This document shows, piece by piece, positions 1 to 24,900 of a DNA stretch of 64,000 bases (positions are counted from its first letter, which is position 1; each line of letters starts with the position of its first letter). This DNA comes from Puffinus mauretanicus (lineage: Eukaryota; Chordata; Aves; Procellariiformes; Procellariidae). The stretch covers positions 55,941 to 119,940 of the forward strand of contig JAJKFH010002634.1 of assembly GCA_023333565.1 (NCBI GenBank), in the 5' to 3' direction. The notes below the pieces were generated by a model, which was not told the origin of the DNA, searched no databases, and saw nothing but the letters and a program-made list of their open reading frames with translations. The translations under genes were made by a program, and so were the position numbers.

Positions 1-6098
<6,098 letters not shown>

Positions 6099-6128
6099 CT
6101 CCATTCCCAACAGTTTCAGGGCTTTTGG
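6099..6128 (-). CDS. TRPM3: TRPM3 30-bp microexon (approx. exon 17), 10-residue G-beta-gamma-related segment
   Basis: Between gtacag and gtaggc the minus strand encodes exactly PKALKLLGME. It joins GPKR upstream to DDVPLRRG downstream, as in mammalian TRPM3. In mammals the alternatively used 10-residue exon at this place is reported to form the G-beta-gamma contact that mediates receptor-driven inhibition of the channel. Both borders are phase 0, so skipping leaves frame intact and would be expected to remove that control. An AT-rich microsatellite begins 58 bp upstream of the acceptor. Confidence 0.94.
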
Positions 6129-7714
<1,586 letters not shown>

Positions 7715-7816
7715 TTATTACTGGCATTGTTAAATATACTTTATAATGATGTTAGAATAAAACAAATTAAATAGTTAAAAACAGGAATGTATTATTATGC
7801 TGATTAATTAATTCAC

Positions 7817-7852
7817 CTTAAAATAGATCCAACCGAAACCTGGATATTCTCG
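7817..7852 (-). CDS. TRPM3: TRPM3 alternative 36-bp microexon (approx. exon 15), 12-residue insert
   Basis: The minus strand reads 12 codons, REYPGFGWIYFK, between an ag acceptor (ctttccaag) and a gtgaat donor. This is the optional 12-residue insert of mammalian TRPM3 between VRDVKK and GNLPP. Both borders are phase 0. The acceptor ends in AAG, weaker than CAG or TAG, and the intron to the next exon is only 144 bp (7673-7816). Both facts fit alternative use. The exon is too small to appear as an ORF and was found by searching for the insert. Confidence 0.93.
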
Positions 7853-10800
7853 CTTGGAAAGAAGACATAAATTAAATAAGAAGGTGAAGAACTTGTTGGA
7901 AGTAACAGAAGATAACGTCAGTACACAGTACTCATATTCTTCAGCTGGGGAAACAAGGAACACGACTGCAGAACAAAAAGCACGAGGATCAGCACACTTG
8001 AAAGGTCAGGCACAGTTGCTGGACTCTAGTCCTGCAAGATAGCATCTTTTCTGCACCATCTGTCCCCCATGACTCTTGTCCTGGCATCTCACGTCTCTGC
8101 TGGCATCTCTTTGGACTGCCTCATCTGCACTGCCAAGGCACGGTGAAGTGACAACATGCGATATCATTTGTTCACATGGAACCAGCTCCTGCGTATGATC
8201 TTCCCATCCTGCAGTGTTTCCTTCCTGTGTTCCAGGAAAGGAAGGGCAGGGGGGAAAGAGCTGTGTTATCCACTCTAGCGGACTTAGGCAGTGCATGAGT
8301 TATAATTATTGCTAGTTGCTAGAGGCAAGGAGAGTCTGTTAGCATTTGTTCTTGGGGTTATGTACAAATAAACACATATCTTTGCTTAAATTCCACACCT
8401 AGTATGAGGAAAGCATCTGTATGTATGAAAGTAAGTATGAAAGTTGTAATAAACAAAATATCTGTGGCTAATTCTTTGGGGTTTTGTTCAAGAAGAAAAC
8501 TACAGGCCTAGCAATTTTCCTAGGTGGTCCTTCCTTGAACATATTTTACTGAAAGCCCCTCTAAGCATGATAATCTTGCTACCTAATTTCCAGCAGTGCC
8601 AGGGAGAATGTGTCCCAAGAGGTGAACTGTGCTTGTGGTAAGGTCATTAGCATTAGACATCTACATACTTGCTCTTCTGTTCCTTTTCCTTTCTTATTCT
8701 CTGTTAAATATAATATATATATGCAATGTCTTCAGCCTGCACCTTTTATTTTGAAGGGAAAAAGAATGATAAATCTGTCCACGTTTTATTGCCCTCACTT
8801 TGTGAACTCCCTTGTACATAGCTTCCTTCTCTTCACTGTCAAGCCTGAAAACGGCAACACTAAGGTTATGAGTTCTCCAATACTTAAAACTTGCAAAACT
8901 ATGAAGAAAGATCTCAGTAACAGATTGTCTCTCACTGCATATGAATCTGAGTCTACCTTTGAGTTAACTGGGCATTTCCTCTCACCAGTAGTTGTAAGCC
9001 TGATGCAACACCTAGCAGGCCAGAACAATTTCAGAGTGGGGTGGTCTCACAGATGTGCCGGTGAAGCACTCTTGGGGGTCTCTGGTGATGGAAGAACAAA
9101 ACCCCAGCGTGGGCACATCTGCTCTTCTGGTCCTCCCTGGGAACTCCTCAAGGAAAACTCTGATCCCTTTAGGAGGAAAGGGCTAATGGCAAGGGAATGT
9201 CCCAAATGAAAGTTTGCCTCCTTCTCTAAATCACTGCCTCCAAATTGTTTGGATGACAGTTTATGGTTCAGTGAGCAGTTCCCTACCAGAAAAGAAGGCA
9301 TGATTCAGCAAATTGTGAATAGGTCACCCAGATCGAGAGGTCTCATTAAGAACCCTGCAGATTTACCGAACCCTCTCTGTCCTGTATGCCATTGTGCAAG
9401 AGATGTGACTACAAATTAAAGGTGGAAAGAGAGGTAAATTATCCTTCTGTGAACTGTGAGCAGTAGCCTTGGAAAAAGCAAAAATTACTCTAGTAAAAAA
9501 TTAACTTGTATAGTCAACATTGCAGAAGGACCAGGAAATTGTAATTGTTAGCTTTAAACTTTTTCAGGGCACTGTAATAAAATAATCACATTTTCTATAA
9601 TGATATACAGCACAGATTACAGTTAGCCTGTAGCTCTTTTTGTGTGGTCATCAAAAGAAGGTTAGTAATTAGCACGGAGCAATTTTATGACTGCCATGTC
9701 TTGCTGGAAATATCTGCATGTCTGCAGATATTTGCCTGGCTTCTCTGCAGATATGCTTATTAGATTCAGAGCAGAGAAACACTAATGCAGAGCAGATGGC
9801 AACTGTTCTGCAGAAGAGATGAAATGGATGCAAAGATCCTCCTTCCTGTTCTAAGCAATGCTTATTTCCCTCCCTGCTCACCACGGTACAAACAGCACGC
9901 TGAAAGGTTGAGGAAGGAGAGAGGGAGGTAGTGCTGTGGTGTAGTACCATGCCTAGCAATGGGCTGGGATTCAAAGGCACAGAAGATCAAGCAAATTTAG
10001 TGGCAAAAGGTGAGCTGCCAACTATCTTTCAGTAATGTCCCTTAGCATATCCTTTTGCACTCTTCCTACTCGTGGCTAGTCTGATGGGTGGGGGAATCAC
10101 TATGGTTTGCAGGAATTCATATTAGCTTAGTTTATTTGAAGCCAGTCATTTTTATTCTGAACTATTTAAAGAAAAATAACGTAAATCTAAAAATTAAATC
10201 CTGCTAGGTTTTTTTTTTTCTTTCTTTCTTTGTTTATTTTTTCCCCAAAATGTTCTTCTCTCTCCAGAATGCCTAAAGCAATGACAGTTTTAATAGAAGC
10301 AAGATGAAGGCACTGGCAGAAGTGGGAGTTGTAGCTCTAAGACAGAGTTGTAGTTCTTCAGCAGACTCCTGCTGTCTTAATTTCACTAAAACTGAATGAT
10401 TTAATATTATTAAGTGGCAAAAAATATTTGAGCAATTAAGAAAGCACAACAGGCATCAGGGTGCTGCATGTGTTAGAAAGTGTGGGTTTCTTGATATAGT
10501 TCTTCTGATTTCTAAAATTTCATAAAGGGATTTAGATAAAAAATTTCCAATAGAGTAACTTTAATAAAAGATGCATCTAAACTTCCCAGATAATATTGAA
10601 GCACTTTACTAAAGAAAAGTCACAAATTCGCAGCAGAAATATGCATTTTATAGACATACACATATGTATGGCTCCATGCTAACACAAATTACTTTTCCAA
10701 AGCGAGCAGCCCTGGTAAAGCCACTTGGACCATCCTTGTGAAAAGAGTTATGCATGTGCCAAAGCATTTGCTGTATCAGCAGACACCTGAACTACCCTGG

Positions 10801-13800
10801 CAACGGTGAGTCTGCTTGTAAATGAAGCACAGTGGTGCAAGTGGGCCAGAACCCCTCCAAGAACAGCAAAAATTTGGGTGGGCTAATTCTAGTAGAGCCA
10901 AGGTGGTCAGGAATGGCAGAAGAGAAGGTTTGATTTTCGGGTATGATAGGTACCCCAGTTAATAATCAACTAACCTTTTAATGTTAGTGCTAATGCACTA
11001 TTCAGTACTAATGCGTTATTCTTTTCCTGAAGAAACTTCAAATTTAAACTGTAGCTAATCAATTACAGTATTTTTTCACTTCAAGTGGGTTTTTAAATTC
11101 AGCAGGTGCCAAGCCTCTGATATTACATGCTGAGGAAAAAATAATACTTTCAAAATTCTGTATATTGCTTGTTAGCTCCTTGGAAATGTAGACATACAGT
11201 GGCAGTCCAAAATAAAGACCTTTGAAAACTCATATCACCCCAGAGTGGGATTAAGATATACTGATTATATACAATTTTTGGATTAAAGAAAAAAATTAAT
11301 TTGTTAATTTCTACTGATCTTCATTAGCTAGTTGAGCCAGGGAAGGATTTTTTAAAAACCACCTGTAGAGGGCAACCTCCACTTACAGACAGGATGCCAA
11401 GCACGGCCGCTGTCTTTTCCTGCTTAGTCTGATGCATCGGTTTGTACGGACCAGGGAAGGAAGTCAACTCTGCATGTTAAATTCTGTACCCTTGGTGGGA
11501 GATGTCAAAAAGGCCATGAAGCAAACGATGCAGGCAGATCTGTCCCCGTATTAAGTTACGGAATTGAGAGGATCGAAAAGAGAAATGAGCACAGTTGTCT
11601 CTAAAGCAGAGTCATTAAGAAGTACTTTGTCTTGTTAATATATGCAGAATTTAAGCACGCTCTGGTTACTGTAAAGTCTTTAAGACTGTGACTCCAGGCC
11701 TTTACAATATGCTGCTCAGGCTAACAATCTTCACAGTGATATTTGGAAATCCAAGAGAAAATAAATTGTTGTCTTATATGTTTGTGTGTGTGTGTGTGTG
11801 TGCGTGCGCACACACGTGTGTCTGTAATCTGCCACAAACGGGATGTGGTAATGTGACTTCTGTTGTTCAAATTCTTTGCTTTATTAAGCAGACAGGGTGG
11901 TCTTTCAAACAAAAAAAATCCTCCTAGTGATTTATACAGCTATGTAATACAATAGTAGTAAATTAAATAATGCTTCTATGATTTGTAAGCATCCGTCTTC
12001 TGTTTGAGAATTCACAACGATGCAGATGTAAATCACTTTTTATAGCATACACCCTTTTAAATAGTGCAGGTTTTAAAATTGGGATGTATGCATAAAAAGC
12101 ATAGAGTATGCATATCCTTTAAGTATTGTCTCAAGGTGACAGACTACATTTTCTCTATTTATATTTTGTGATACTGTAATTAAATCTGAGATGTTAGGTT
12201 TCTGGCATCAAAATATATATATAAACTCAAAAAACTAGCATCAGCAGTGTGGTCTGGTTTTCATGCACGGTGGACCACTTAGCTGTCAAATAGTGATGTC
12301 CATTAAGAAGTTATTTCCGAGAAGGTGTTTTCATTTAAACTGTTGTCAGATTTGCTGACTGATTTACAACTTGGTTGGCTGGTAAGGGATCTGCTCAGGT
12401 GGCAGGGCTATGGGGAGCTGTCACATTTCTCTGAGTGAACCGCGGTTGTCCCTCATCACTGACAAAATGAGAAATACAGCCCCAGAAGTGCAGTTTTCTG
12501 ATGAAGGTGCTAGAAGGCTGCATCAGGCTGTTTGTTTTTAAAGCCCTTAACTATATTCTGATAAAAGCACACGTTGTGGGAATTCTTCCTGTAGTGGGAA
12601 TTACTGGAGACTTTAGATATGGACAGAGGAAAGAAAGATGAATTTGTGGAAAAATGACCATCACCTAACATTTAGCAATCACTGTGGGACAAATAATGTC
12701 ATTAAATACGGTGTCAGTTTTTTTAATGCCAATGTCTATCAATATATACTTATGATTACTGATCATCTTTGCCTATTTTGATGCCTGTTTTTCAAAAGCT
12801 CCTTTAAAAATACATCTTTTCTTAGGGACTCAGAAAAAGATATTGATATTATTTAGTCACTCAACATACAAATTGCTCTGCCTTCGAAGGAGGACTTGGA
12901 AAGGTGATGTTGGGGGAGAGAAGGAGTTTGAAAAGGAGTATGTTTTAAAGTAAGAAGACAAATGATGCTTGTTTCAAACTCTTATAGGCGCGTAAGTAAC
13001 TGCATATCTAGTAAAAAAAAAAAATTCCAGTAACTTGGGCTTCAAGAGAAGTAGCCAGTCTAAATGCATTCTAGCTTTACTCTGCTCTATCCAAGGGGAT
13101 TTGTGCTTAAGAACAGTTTCAGTTTCTTCTGTAGACATTTCACACTTTCCCATGGTCACTTAATATACTATATATATATAAATGAACGATGATGATGCCA
13201 TGTCACACGCTAATTAAAGAAAGCCACCAGAGCCTCCCTAAACATAACTACTGATTATTCTGTAGCATTATTTAACAGGAAGATGACATATGAAGCATTG
13301 CCACTCCCCTTCCCTTGTTGCCTTCGGTTCTGCTCAGCTGTCAGTGACAGAAGAAACCACCAAACCCTGTGCTTTTACAAAAAATCTCTATTCCTTTTTC
13401 AATCTTCTATCTACTCCCATGTACAGAAATCTCCTTTCTCAGGTATACTTGAGGACCTTGAGGTCCAATTTACGGAATGTGCAAGGTTGTAATCTGCACA
13501 TGCTTTGGGAGAATATTCAAGCTGATGAGGTCAGTTGCAGACTCAATCTCCCTACTTGATCCATATATAAGGGATTTTCATTCAGTGCTGCTGCTGTAAC
13601 ACTTTTAATCCTGAACACATTGCTAAAGGTATTTGATATCTCCTTCCTGTTACTATACCTTTCTATGTTTCTGTCCTGCCCTCCTAATGGCTCTTTATAA
13701 TTCAAGATGCTTGAAATTAACTTGATAAGGGGGCAGAGTAAAGTTGCACTACTTCTTTTTGTATATTTCTGCTGAGGAATATGCCTACAATATACCATAC

Positions 13801-14210
13801 AACACAGAACAAGGAGCTGTTTCAACAAGCTGGGATCCAGCACAAGGATAAGGGCTATTTTACAGGCTCGGAAGTAAACTAACAAGATGGAAATTAGCTT
13901 TGACAATAGTTGCAGGTATGGAAAAATACAGATAACAGCATAAATCAACACAGTGTGTAAGAGCCTACAATTATGCTAGCAGAAGCACTATTACCCAAGC
14001 ATCTAAAACCACAGAGAAAGCAAGCCAAATAACTTGCTAATTGTGCTTTGTATGCAAAAAGTTCATATTCGGTACATACGAACAGGACATTCTGTAATGG
14101 CAGGGGAATGAGAAGGATCTGACTGAAAGCTCATGCAAAACAGAGGTTGTATCTAGCTACAAAAAGCAATCACAGAATTATCTCCAACCTACCGTCTATT
14201 GGACTCTTAC
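7853..14210 (-). other. TRPM3: TRPM3 intron (6358 bp) upstream of the 12-residue microexon
   Basis: This intron holds a GT microsatellite at 11780-11822 and a 199-codon plus-strand ORF at 8610-9209 with no recognised domain. A 144-codon minus-strand ORF at 13517-13951 is hydrophobic at its start and equally unrecognised. Neither has splice-compatible or homology support. The rest is ordinary AT-rich intron. Confidence 0.75.
11780..11822. repeat. GT/CA microsatellite with GC-alternating centre
   Basis: About 12 GT units run into GCGTGCGCACACACGTGTGT. The alternating purine-pyrimidine run of about 43 bp includes a palindromic GTGCGCAC core, a classic Z-DNA-prone composition. Confidence 0.85.
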
Positions 14211-14261
14211 CTTTTTGACGTCCCTGACTAGATGATACAGAGTATTGGATGGTCCATGTCT
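14211..14261 (-). CDS. TRPM3: TRPM3 17-codon exon (approx. exon 14), candidate ICF-region exon
   Basis: This 51-bp exon encodes RHGPSNTLYHLVRDVKK, with acceptor cctttgcag and donor gtaaga and both borders in phase 0. Skipping it keeps frame. Published TRPM3 variants lacking an 18-residue region called ICF (indispensable for channel function) are inactive. The size and position make this exon the likely counterpart, but I cannot align it to that report, so this link is inference. Confidence 0.93.
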
Positions 14262-18319
<4,058 letters not shown>

Positions 18320-18420
18320 CGGCCACTGTTGCCCGTAAATAAAGATCTGACTGCGGGCGATGTCTACTCTGTTCCAGGCTAATGCTAGGCTCAGCTGGTC
18401 GGGAGCAGATGCATTAGCTC
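18320..18420 (-). CDS. TRPM3: TRPM3 exon (approx. exon 12)
   Basis: This 101-bp exon encodes [20 protein letters not shown] and then [14 protein letters not shown]. The pattern [16 protein letters not shown] is shared by TRPM channels and lies in the MHR2/MHR3 helical repeat region. It enters with two bases of a split glycine codon and exits in phase 0. The donor gtacag is weaker than the neighbouring donors. Confidence 0.95.
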
Positions 18421-18810
18421 CTGTGAATACAGAGAGAGGTGCAGGGAGGAGAGGAGGAGAAAAAAGAAACACAGCATACTTTAGACTCAGTCAACAGACC
18501 ACCATGGTAATTCCTCTTTGTTAAAAATCTCACAGATGTCCATGTCATTTCTGCAACTGATCTCATATTAAAACAAAACCAAACCTTCCAAACCTGTTCC
18601 TATAATGAAATCCTGGTTCTCAAATCTGAATCTATGGTTCTTAGATTGTCTCATAGACATTAATTGTTTCTGGACGTCCCCCTTGAAAAATACAGTAGGT
18701 ACGCGTCATGTCGGCAGATGCAACTTGAGGTGGAACGAACGGGTTTACTTCCTCTCAGATGGCAAGCAAGAGCAGAAGCCAGAAGGGATACTGGTCCAGC
18801 TGCAGGAATA

Positions 18811-18858
18811 CGCACACACACACATATGCACACAAGTGCACACATGCACACACGTGCA
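18811..18858. repeat. CA microsatellite, interrupted
   Basis: CA units are interrupted by TATG, AGTG and ATG, giving an alternating purine-pyrimidine tract of about 48 bp. It lies 390 bp upstream of exon 12 in transcript sense. Confidence 0.85.
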
Positions 18859-21851
18859 TCTAGCAATTACAAACAGGTTCAACTCACACAGACCCCACTG
18901 ATTTCAATAGTCATGCATTTTATGCACATCCCTTATGCATTCCCACCTGATAAGGTGGGGATCCTGTACAAGCATAGGAATTTCTCCTCTATCTATTTGT
19001 ACTCTGGGGTCTTGGTGGGACAAATTTCCCTTCACACATGCGATATTCATGTAAGAAAGCATGCTGTAAAGTTGGTGTCAAGGTATAATATATCCAAATT
19101 AAATAAGAAACTATGCAGATGGTAAGATGTGTTTGGAGCTGTTTGTTTTTTGGAAGGGAGGGTATGTTTTTCCCTGTAGTTTTAATGGATGCTGTGGGAC
19201 ATTCCTGTCCTGCTGTGCTTTTTTAATATTTCACTAAGGATTTCATCGTTATTAGCTGATTTGTAATAATAAAACAGTATTTGTGCTTCAGTATCACAGG
19301 GAGAACTGATGGCCCAAATGAACTGATCAACAAAATAAATAAAGTGCCCTTTGACTTTTAACTGCATAGCTGCTTGTAGTGATTCAGTGATTGTAAAAAG
19401 GCTCATTTTTTAAAGGCCTTTATTAATTGTCTTTATTAATTCTCATACTGATATGGAAGGAGGACAAACAAAAGCATTTCATTACTTCAAAGTAATTTCT
19501 GTCCCCATTTCATTACTATTCAAAGTCATGCACTGTTCCAGCTGAAAGTGGACTCTGAAATTGGAGGTACAGAAAACATAAAGTGTAACACGCTGGCCGC
19601 TGAAATTCCCTCTGAAGGATCAATTCATCAGACCTTCAGGAAGCTTAGCCTATAGTTTAATTTCATAATTCTTAACTTTGCAATCAGTTCACTTTGAAAT
19701 TTGGCCCTGAAACTTTGCCAAATATACTTGCAATATCTACAGCAATTATTTGGGAGATGGTGGACTGTAGATCGTCCAGATCACTTTCATTTTATTACAG
19801 AAACAAGCTCTGATAGAAAGGTAGGTGATGCAGGAGCAGAAGGATAGAAAGAAATGAATAAAAGAAGAACAAACAGTGAAAGCAGTAAAAGGCCTTTCTG
19901 CGACTAAGAAGTAACAGGAATACCCTTTTGCGTAAGACACAGCTTCTCATTGCTGTATACTCCGACACAGACAAAAGCTCTCACAAGTGACCTCATGGGG
20001 GATGCCAATGACATCTGAACTTTTCTGAGTTTCTTACACAAACAACACGCAACATTCAAGAACAGAAAATATTTACCTTTGGGAAGGGCAAAAATGTCTC
20101 TACAGTTTTATTTATAAAAACAGAAAAAACTACCCACAGTGGGTACGATAGTGTAAATTAAGTACAGAAAGAAAATAATGTTTTCCCCTTTCTGAAGCAA
20201 ACAACAGATCCTCTCAAAATGTCATTGGATCTCCTCCTTCCCATCTGTGTGCCAGCAAGAGCTTCGGCAGGTACTCAGGCAAGCTGTGTGGTGAGCAGTG
20301 GAGGAGGCACATGGGTGGACTCCAAAACCCGGGGGCAGTGATGATGATCCCGCAGCCTGGCACCATTTTGCACACATGATGGGGGAGTTCCACCTCCTGA
20401 TTTTCCTAAACTGACTGCAGCCTGCAGTCTGGGTAGCCAGGGGTGCAGCCTTGTTAGAAACCATTTTGGATCAAGAGTGGATCAGATGGACTTGGGGAAG
20501 GAAGTGTGTTACTTACACTGCCCCCGCTTCAGCCAAAACTCAAGCCAAATCGTAGAGGCTCCAGGTGAACACCTTCTGACCCCTAGCAGGGAGCCTCCCC
20601 CAGTTTGTGTCGAGTGACCTAGCATTCCTGGCCTTTTTGCGCTTTAGGAAGGACCTGGCTGCCAGATGAACACAGGGCCTTCTGGTGCATCTGATCACGT
20701 GAAAGAGCAACTGGCATGGGGCATGACGCGGTGGCTGCATCTCCAGAAAGGCCCCCAAGCCCAGCAGTTCATCAGAACTGTTTTCTTTTAGCATGTTTAT
20801 TGCTCCAAATACTGAACAGAGGGGAAAGCAAGCCATGGTCCAGCCTCTGTCATTCCCACCTCCCTCCGTGGTGGTGAAGCCTGCCAGCAGTGGACAAGTT
20901 TTCCTATGGGTGCATGTGCAGTCCCAGAGACAATGCTCTTCTCAGTGCTTTTTACCATAACGGTTCATTTCATTATCTCGCAGAGCGCTGCAGACATTTG
21001 GCAGTTGAAGGAAATGTATGGTTTCTCAAGGAGTTTTTGTACTTCAGGTCCAAACCAGTCCATCAGCTAGGGCGTAGACTGGGCAGTACAGGTCTGCCTG
21101 CTGGGGCTTTGATGCACATGGTGGGATGGCTGCTCCCAGAGTGAGGTTTGTTGCTGGAAAGCTCTTGCACCCTTCTCCTCTTTCCTGTCTTCCCTATGTA
21201 GTTTTCAGGCAAATGTGGATTACACTGGTGTTACATAAGAGGAGAAGGAAAATAAAAGCTATAAAAGTTTGTACAGAGCAGCATATGGGCTGTGGATGCC
21301 ATTTAATCAATTTTATTCCAGGATGGACTGATGACTTTTGACTCAAATGAAAAAGAAAGTATTCAGGCTATTTCAGGTAGAATTCTATCCAGTATTAAGA
21401 AGTGAAAATAATTCCACTAACACAAGAAAAACTTCCTAGAACAAATGTGACGTGGGCTTTCTTAAGATACTATCCCCTTTCAATCATTTCCTTGATTGCA
21501 TTTGGTGCCACAGAGCACGGATCTGAGTCAGTAAGAAGAATCCAAAAAGTGACCTCTCTGAGGATTCATCTCGCTCATGAGTGTCACTGCAATGTACCCA
21601 AATCAAAGCCAAAGGATATTTGGGAAATGAAAAAATAAAGTAGAGCTAATAACCTCCTGCTCTCATCAGCTCAATACAGGAATCACAGTGGAACCACGTC
21701 TTAGGCCCTTAACGCTGTCAGTGGTGAGAAATTAGCATTTCCTCTCCTGACATTTTTGTTCCATCCTGTCTCATGGAAAGATTCTCTGCTTAGTTGCGTT
21801 GTATTATTTTAATTACCATAGTATACTTACTGCTTTAAATAGTCTTTTAGG

Positions 21852-21953
21852 CAATATGACTAATGTCTATGTAATATTTACTCAGTATCCTGGTGTCTGG
21901 CTGAGCATAAGATATGTTCCTCAAAAGAATGTTTGACAATATGACTAATGTCT
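21852..21953. repeat. 17-bp direct repeat pair
   Basis: The string caatatgactaatgtct occurs at 21852-21868 and again at 21937-21953, 85 bp apart. The intervening 68 bp has no recognised element. It may be a small duplication. Confidence 0.7.
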
Positions 21954-24900
21954 GCAGTGGGAGTCTTCCTTCCCTTCATCTGCTCCAAAAAGTTGCATTT
22001 GGGATGCAATGCATTGATTTGGCAGTATTTTATTTCAGTATAGATATTGCTGGATATAGATAGACAATGCAAGGATGGTGCAAAGTTCAATGAACAAGAA
22101 GGAGACCTGGGACAGCTGTTAGTTCCTGCAGGTGTTAACTTTATGCTCTTAGGTGGCCATCCAGGAGTGCTTGGATATCTTGCATGGATTCTTCTGGTAA
22201 AAAGTCAGATGGTCTATCCAGTATCTTGGACCAAAAATGCAATACTCCTTGATGATAAAGCCTGGGATCATAAACTTGACTCTGTATCCTAGGTGAGCCA
22301 GGGTACACATCAGACAATGAGTGTTATGCCCTTGCAGGATCCCAGATTAATGAAGAGAGAGGCTACAGGCTTTTATGTACTGGATAAAGTTTACTGTGAT
22401 CAATGTAAAGCATCCTCCTGGGATAGTCTATGATGCTTAGTACTCAGGAATCTGGAAAGCTGAAATGACACAAAACTGATATATCTAGACAGAAACGGTT
22501 GTTGGAGACTCATTTCCACAGTGCTTTTAAGCATGTCAGTGTCCTCTTTGAATCACCATTTAAGAAAAGATTTAGGTTAGGGAAAATAGCAATCCAAATT
22601 AACTTTCTGCTCTGCATCTCAGCAGGTCTTACGTTGTCTTCTGTTTCAGCAGCTCTTTGGTGAAAAGCTGCATTTCCACTGCATTTGCTACAAGCATCTT
22701 CCTGGTATTTAGCAGATCAATTGACAATAACAAAGCTGATAGCAACAACTATAAGGGCAGTAACCAGATATCTGGCCTAACTCTGAAATCCTTCTGTGTC
22801 AGTGATTTCATGATTGGCAGACCATCACACTGTCTTCCAGGACCATCTGATGCTACATGATGGCTGTTCAGTGAGCATGAATCATGATTTATTCACAGGC
22901 TGGAAAGTATGCAGAGACATCAGGTCTGCATTAGCCTAATGGCTTATCTCAGATGGTTACATGGCAGTAATATTACAGTATGCATATACCACATGGCATC
23001 TCTTTCCCAATGCTAACAATTGCATCGGGAAGGCTTCTGGAGCACCAGCTGAAACATGGTTGCTGCTGCTAGTATGCTCCAGACATTGCAACAGCTTCGT
23101 GAACTAGGATCTTTGATGCCACTTCAAAACAATTATATTTTAGAACGTCTCCATATGCTGTCTTTCACTTCTCTGCCATATGCCTTCTGCTCAATTAGCA
23201 GCTGCAAAAGGACAAAATCCATTACTGTTTGAGTTCCAACTGTTCAAATTAAGAGAGCACAAACAGTTAAACTGTATCAATAAATTTACTTGCTACAAAT
23301 TCATGCAATTGGAAACTTACTTCCCACATTTGCATGTCTCTCGAAATTAAAAAAAAAAAAAAGGAATTCACAAGCCATATGCTGTTGTGACATCCATGCA
23401 ATGTAAATTGATAACCAGTTTGGATGCCATTCCCTAGTTTATTGGAGATCACTTCCAAGAAAGATAGATCTGCTGACAAGATTAAACAAGTGACTCATGA
23501 AAACAAACAAGGAAATAATCTCTCGTATTCAGTGCAGGGTTTGGGGCTTGTGGACTATCCCATCCAGGAGAGTTCCTGCATTGGCAGTGTGCCTGCTGCG
23601 GGTTTAAAAAGAGACTAGCTCGTTGCAAATTTTACACAGCAAGCAGGAAAATGATACTTCGTGTTTCCCAATCCTTGTCCTCCTCCTACTCCCTGAACTA
23701 ATCACTCACACCAGGGTGGGATTGGTAATTAGCTGGTATGCGCCTTGAATACTGGCTAGCAAGAACTGCAAAATCTTCATCAGTGAGACTGAGAAAAAGT
23801 AACCAATAATCACTCCCCAGTTTCGTACTTTTCTCTACCCCCTTTTCACACAGTGCTGAAGAGGTGAGAGACATTAATTCCTGAATCTAAACTTATGAAT
23901 TTCAAGATAATTCAGACGCAGTCTTCAAATCTGCTTACTAGTGAATCAATATACAGGTGGTTCAGCACTGCTACCTTAGATTTCTTGATTTGACGAAAAC
24001 CACAACTATCCATCAGCCTGATGGGGTATATTTACAGAAAGGCAATATTTCTTTCAGGGTGAACCAGACCCTTTGTACAAAGACATGGTATGAATAAGGA
24101 CAACGGACTTGCCTGAGACAAGAGATCTCATCTTTGCACACATTGACTAAAAAGTTATACAGACTTTCATTCCCCGTGATTAGAAAGCTCAGTTTAACAA
24201 GAGGCATCTATGAATCTAATCTTCATTGAGTACCTTCATAATCAGAAAATGCTGAGGGGCAAGGAAGATGAGGTGTAAGTTTTAGTTCATCTGGCTCTTG
24301 AGCAAGACACAAGTGCTGCTGCCATCAGCAGATTACCAAATCAAGATTGTCAGGCGAGCATGAAAGGAGATGTCAAAATTACTTACACAGATCCAGGCAC
24401 CTTCTGAGCTAACAGAAGTTCACTACAATGTCTTGCAGTACTATTATGAAGAGGGGAGGTAATTTTATTTTACTAAGGAGACAACAGGACCAGTTAGGCA
24501 CTCGCAAAATGGATATTCCAGATGAGAGAGGACTACTCATATACCCAGACTGCAACCATAGTACAGTTGCTCACGTAAATACTGTAAAATAACTTTTCAA
24601 ACAGAAAACAATCCCTCCCAGGCCTATGATTTATTTTCTTCAGCTTCCAAGAGGCAGCTTTCAAGGTGGTAAAAGACTCCAGGGATCTATGTTGGGATTC
24701 AGACTTTGAAAATACACCTAGAAAAAGTGGAATCACAACTTTAAGACAATCTGTATCTTACTAATAGAAATCAAGAGCAGTAGTTTCAGTGATTGTCTTA
24801 AGAACAAATGTGAAGAGAATACACTTTACACTGAGGATAATGAAGGATCCAGTTATATTTAAGATAAAAATGAAATCTGCAATTAAAATATTTCCTAAGG

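Noticed and set aside
13517..13951. 144-codon hydrophobic minus-strand ORF as a gene
   Set aside because: No homology, no start or splice context, and AT-rich frames of this length occur by chance in the intron.
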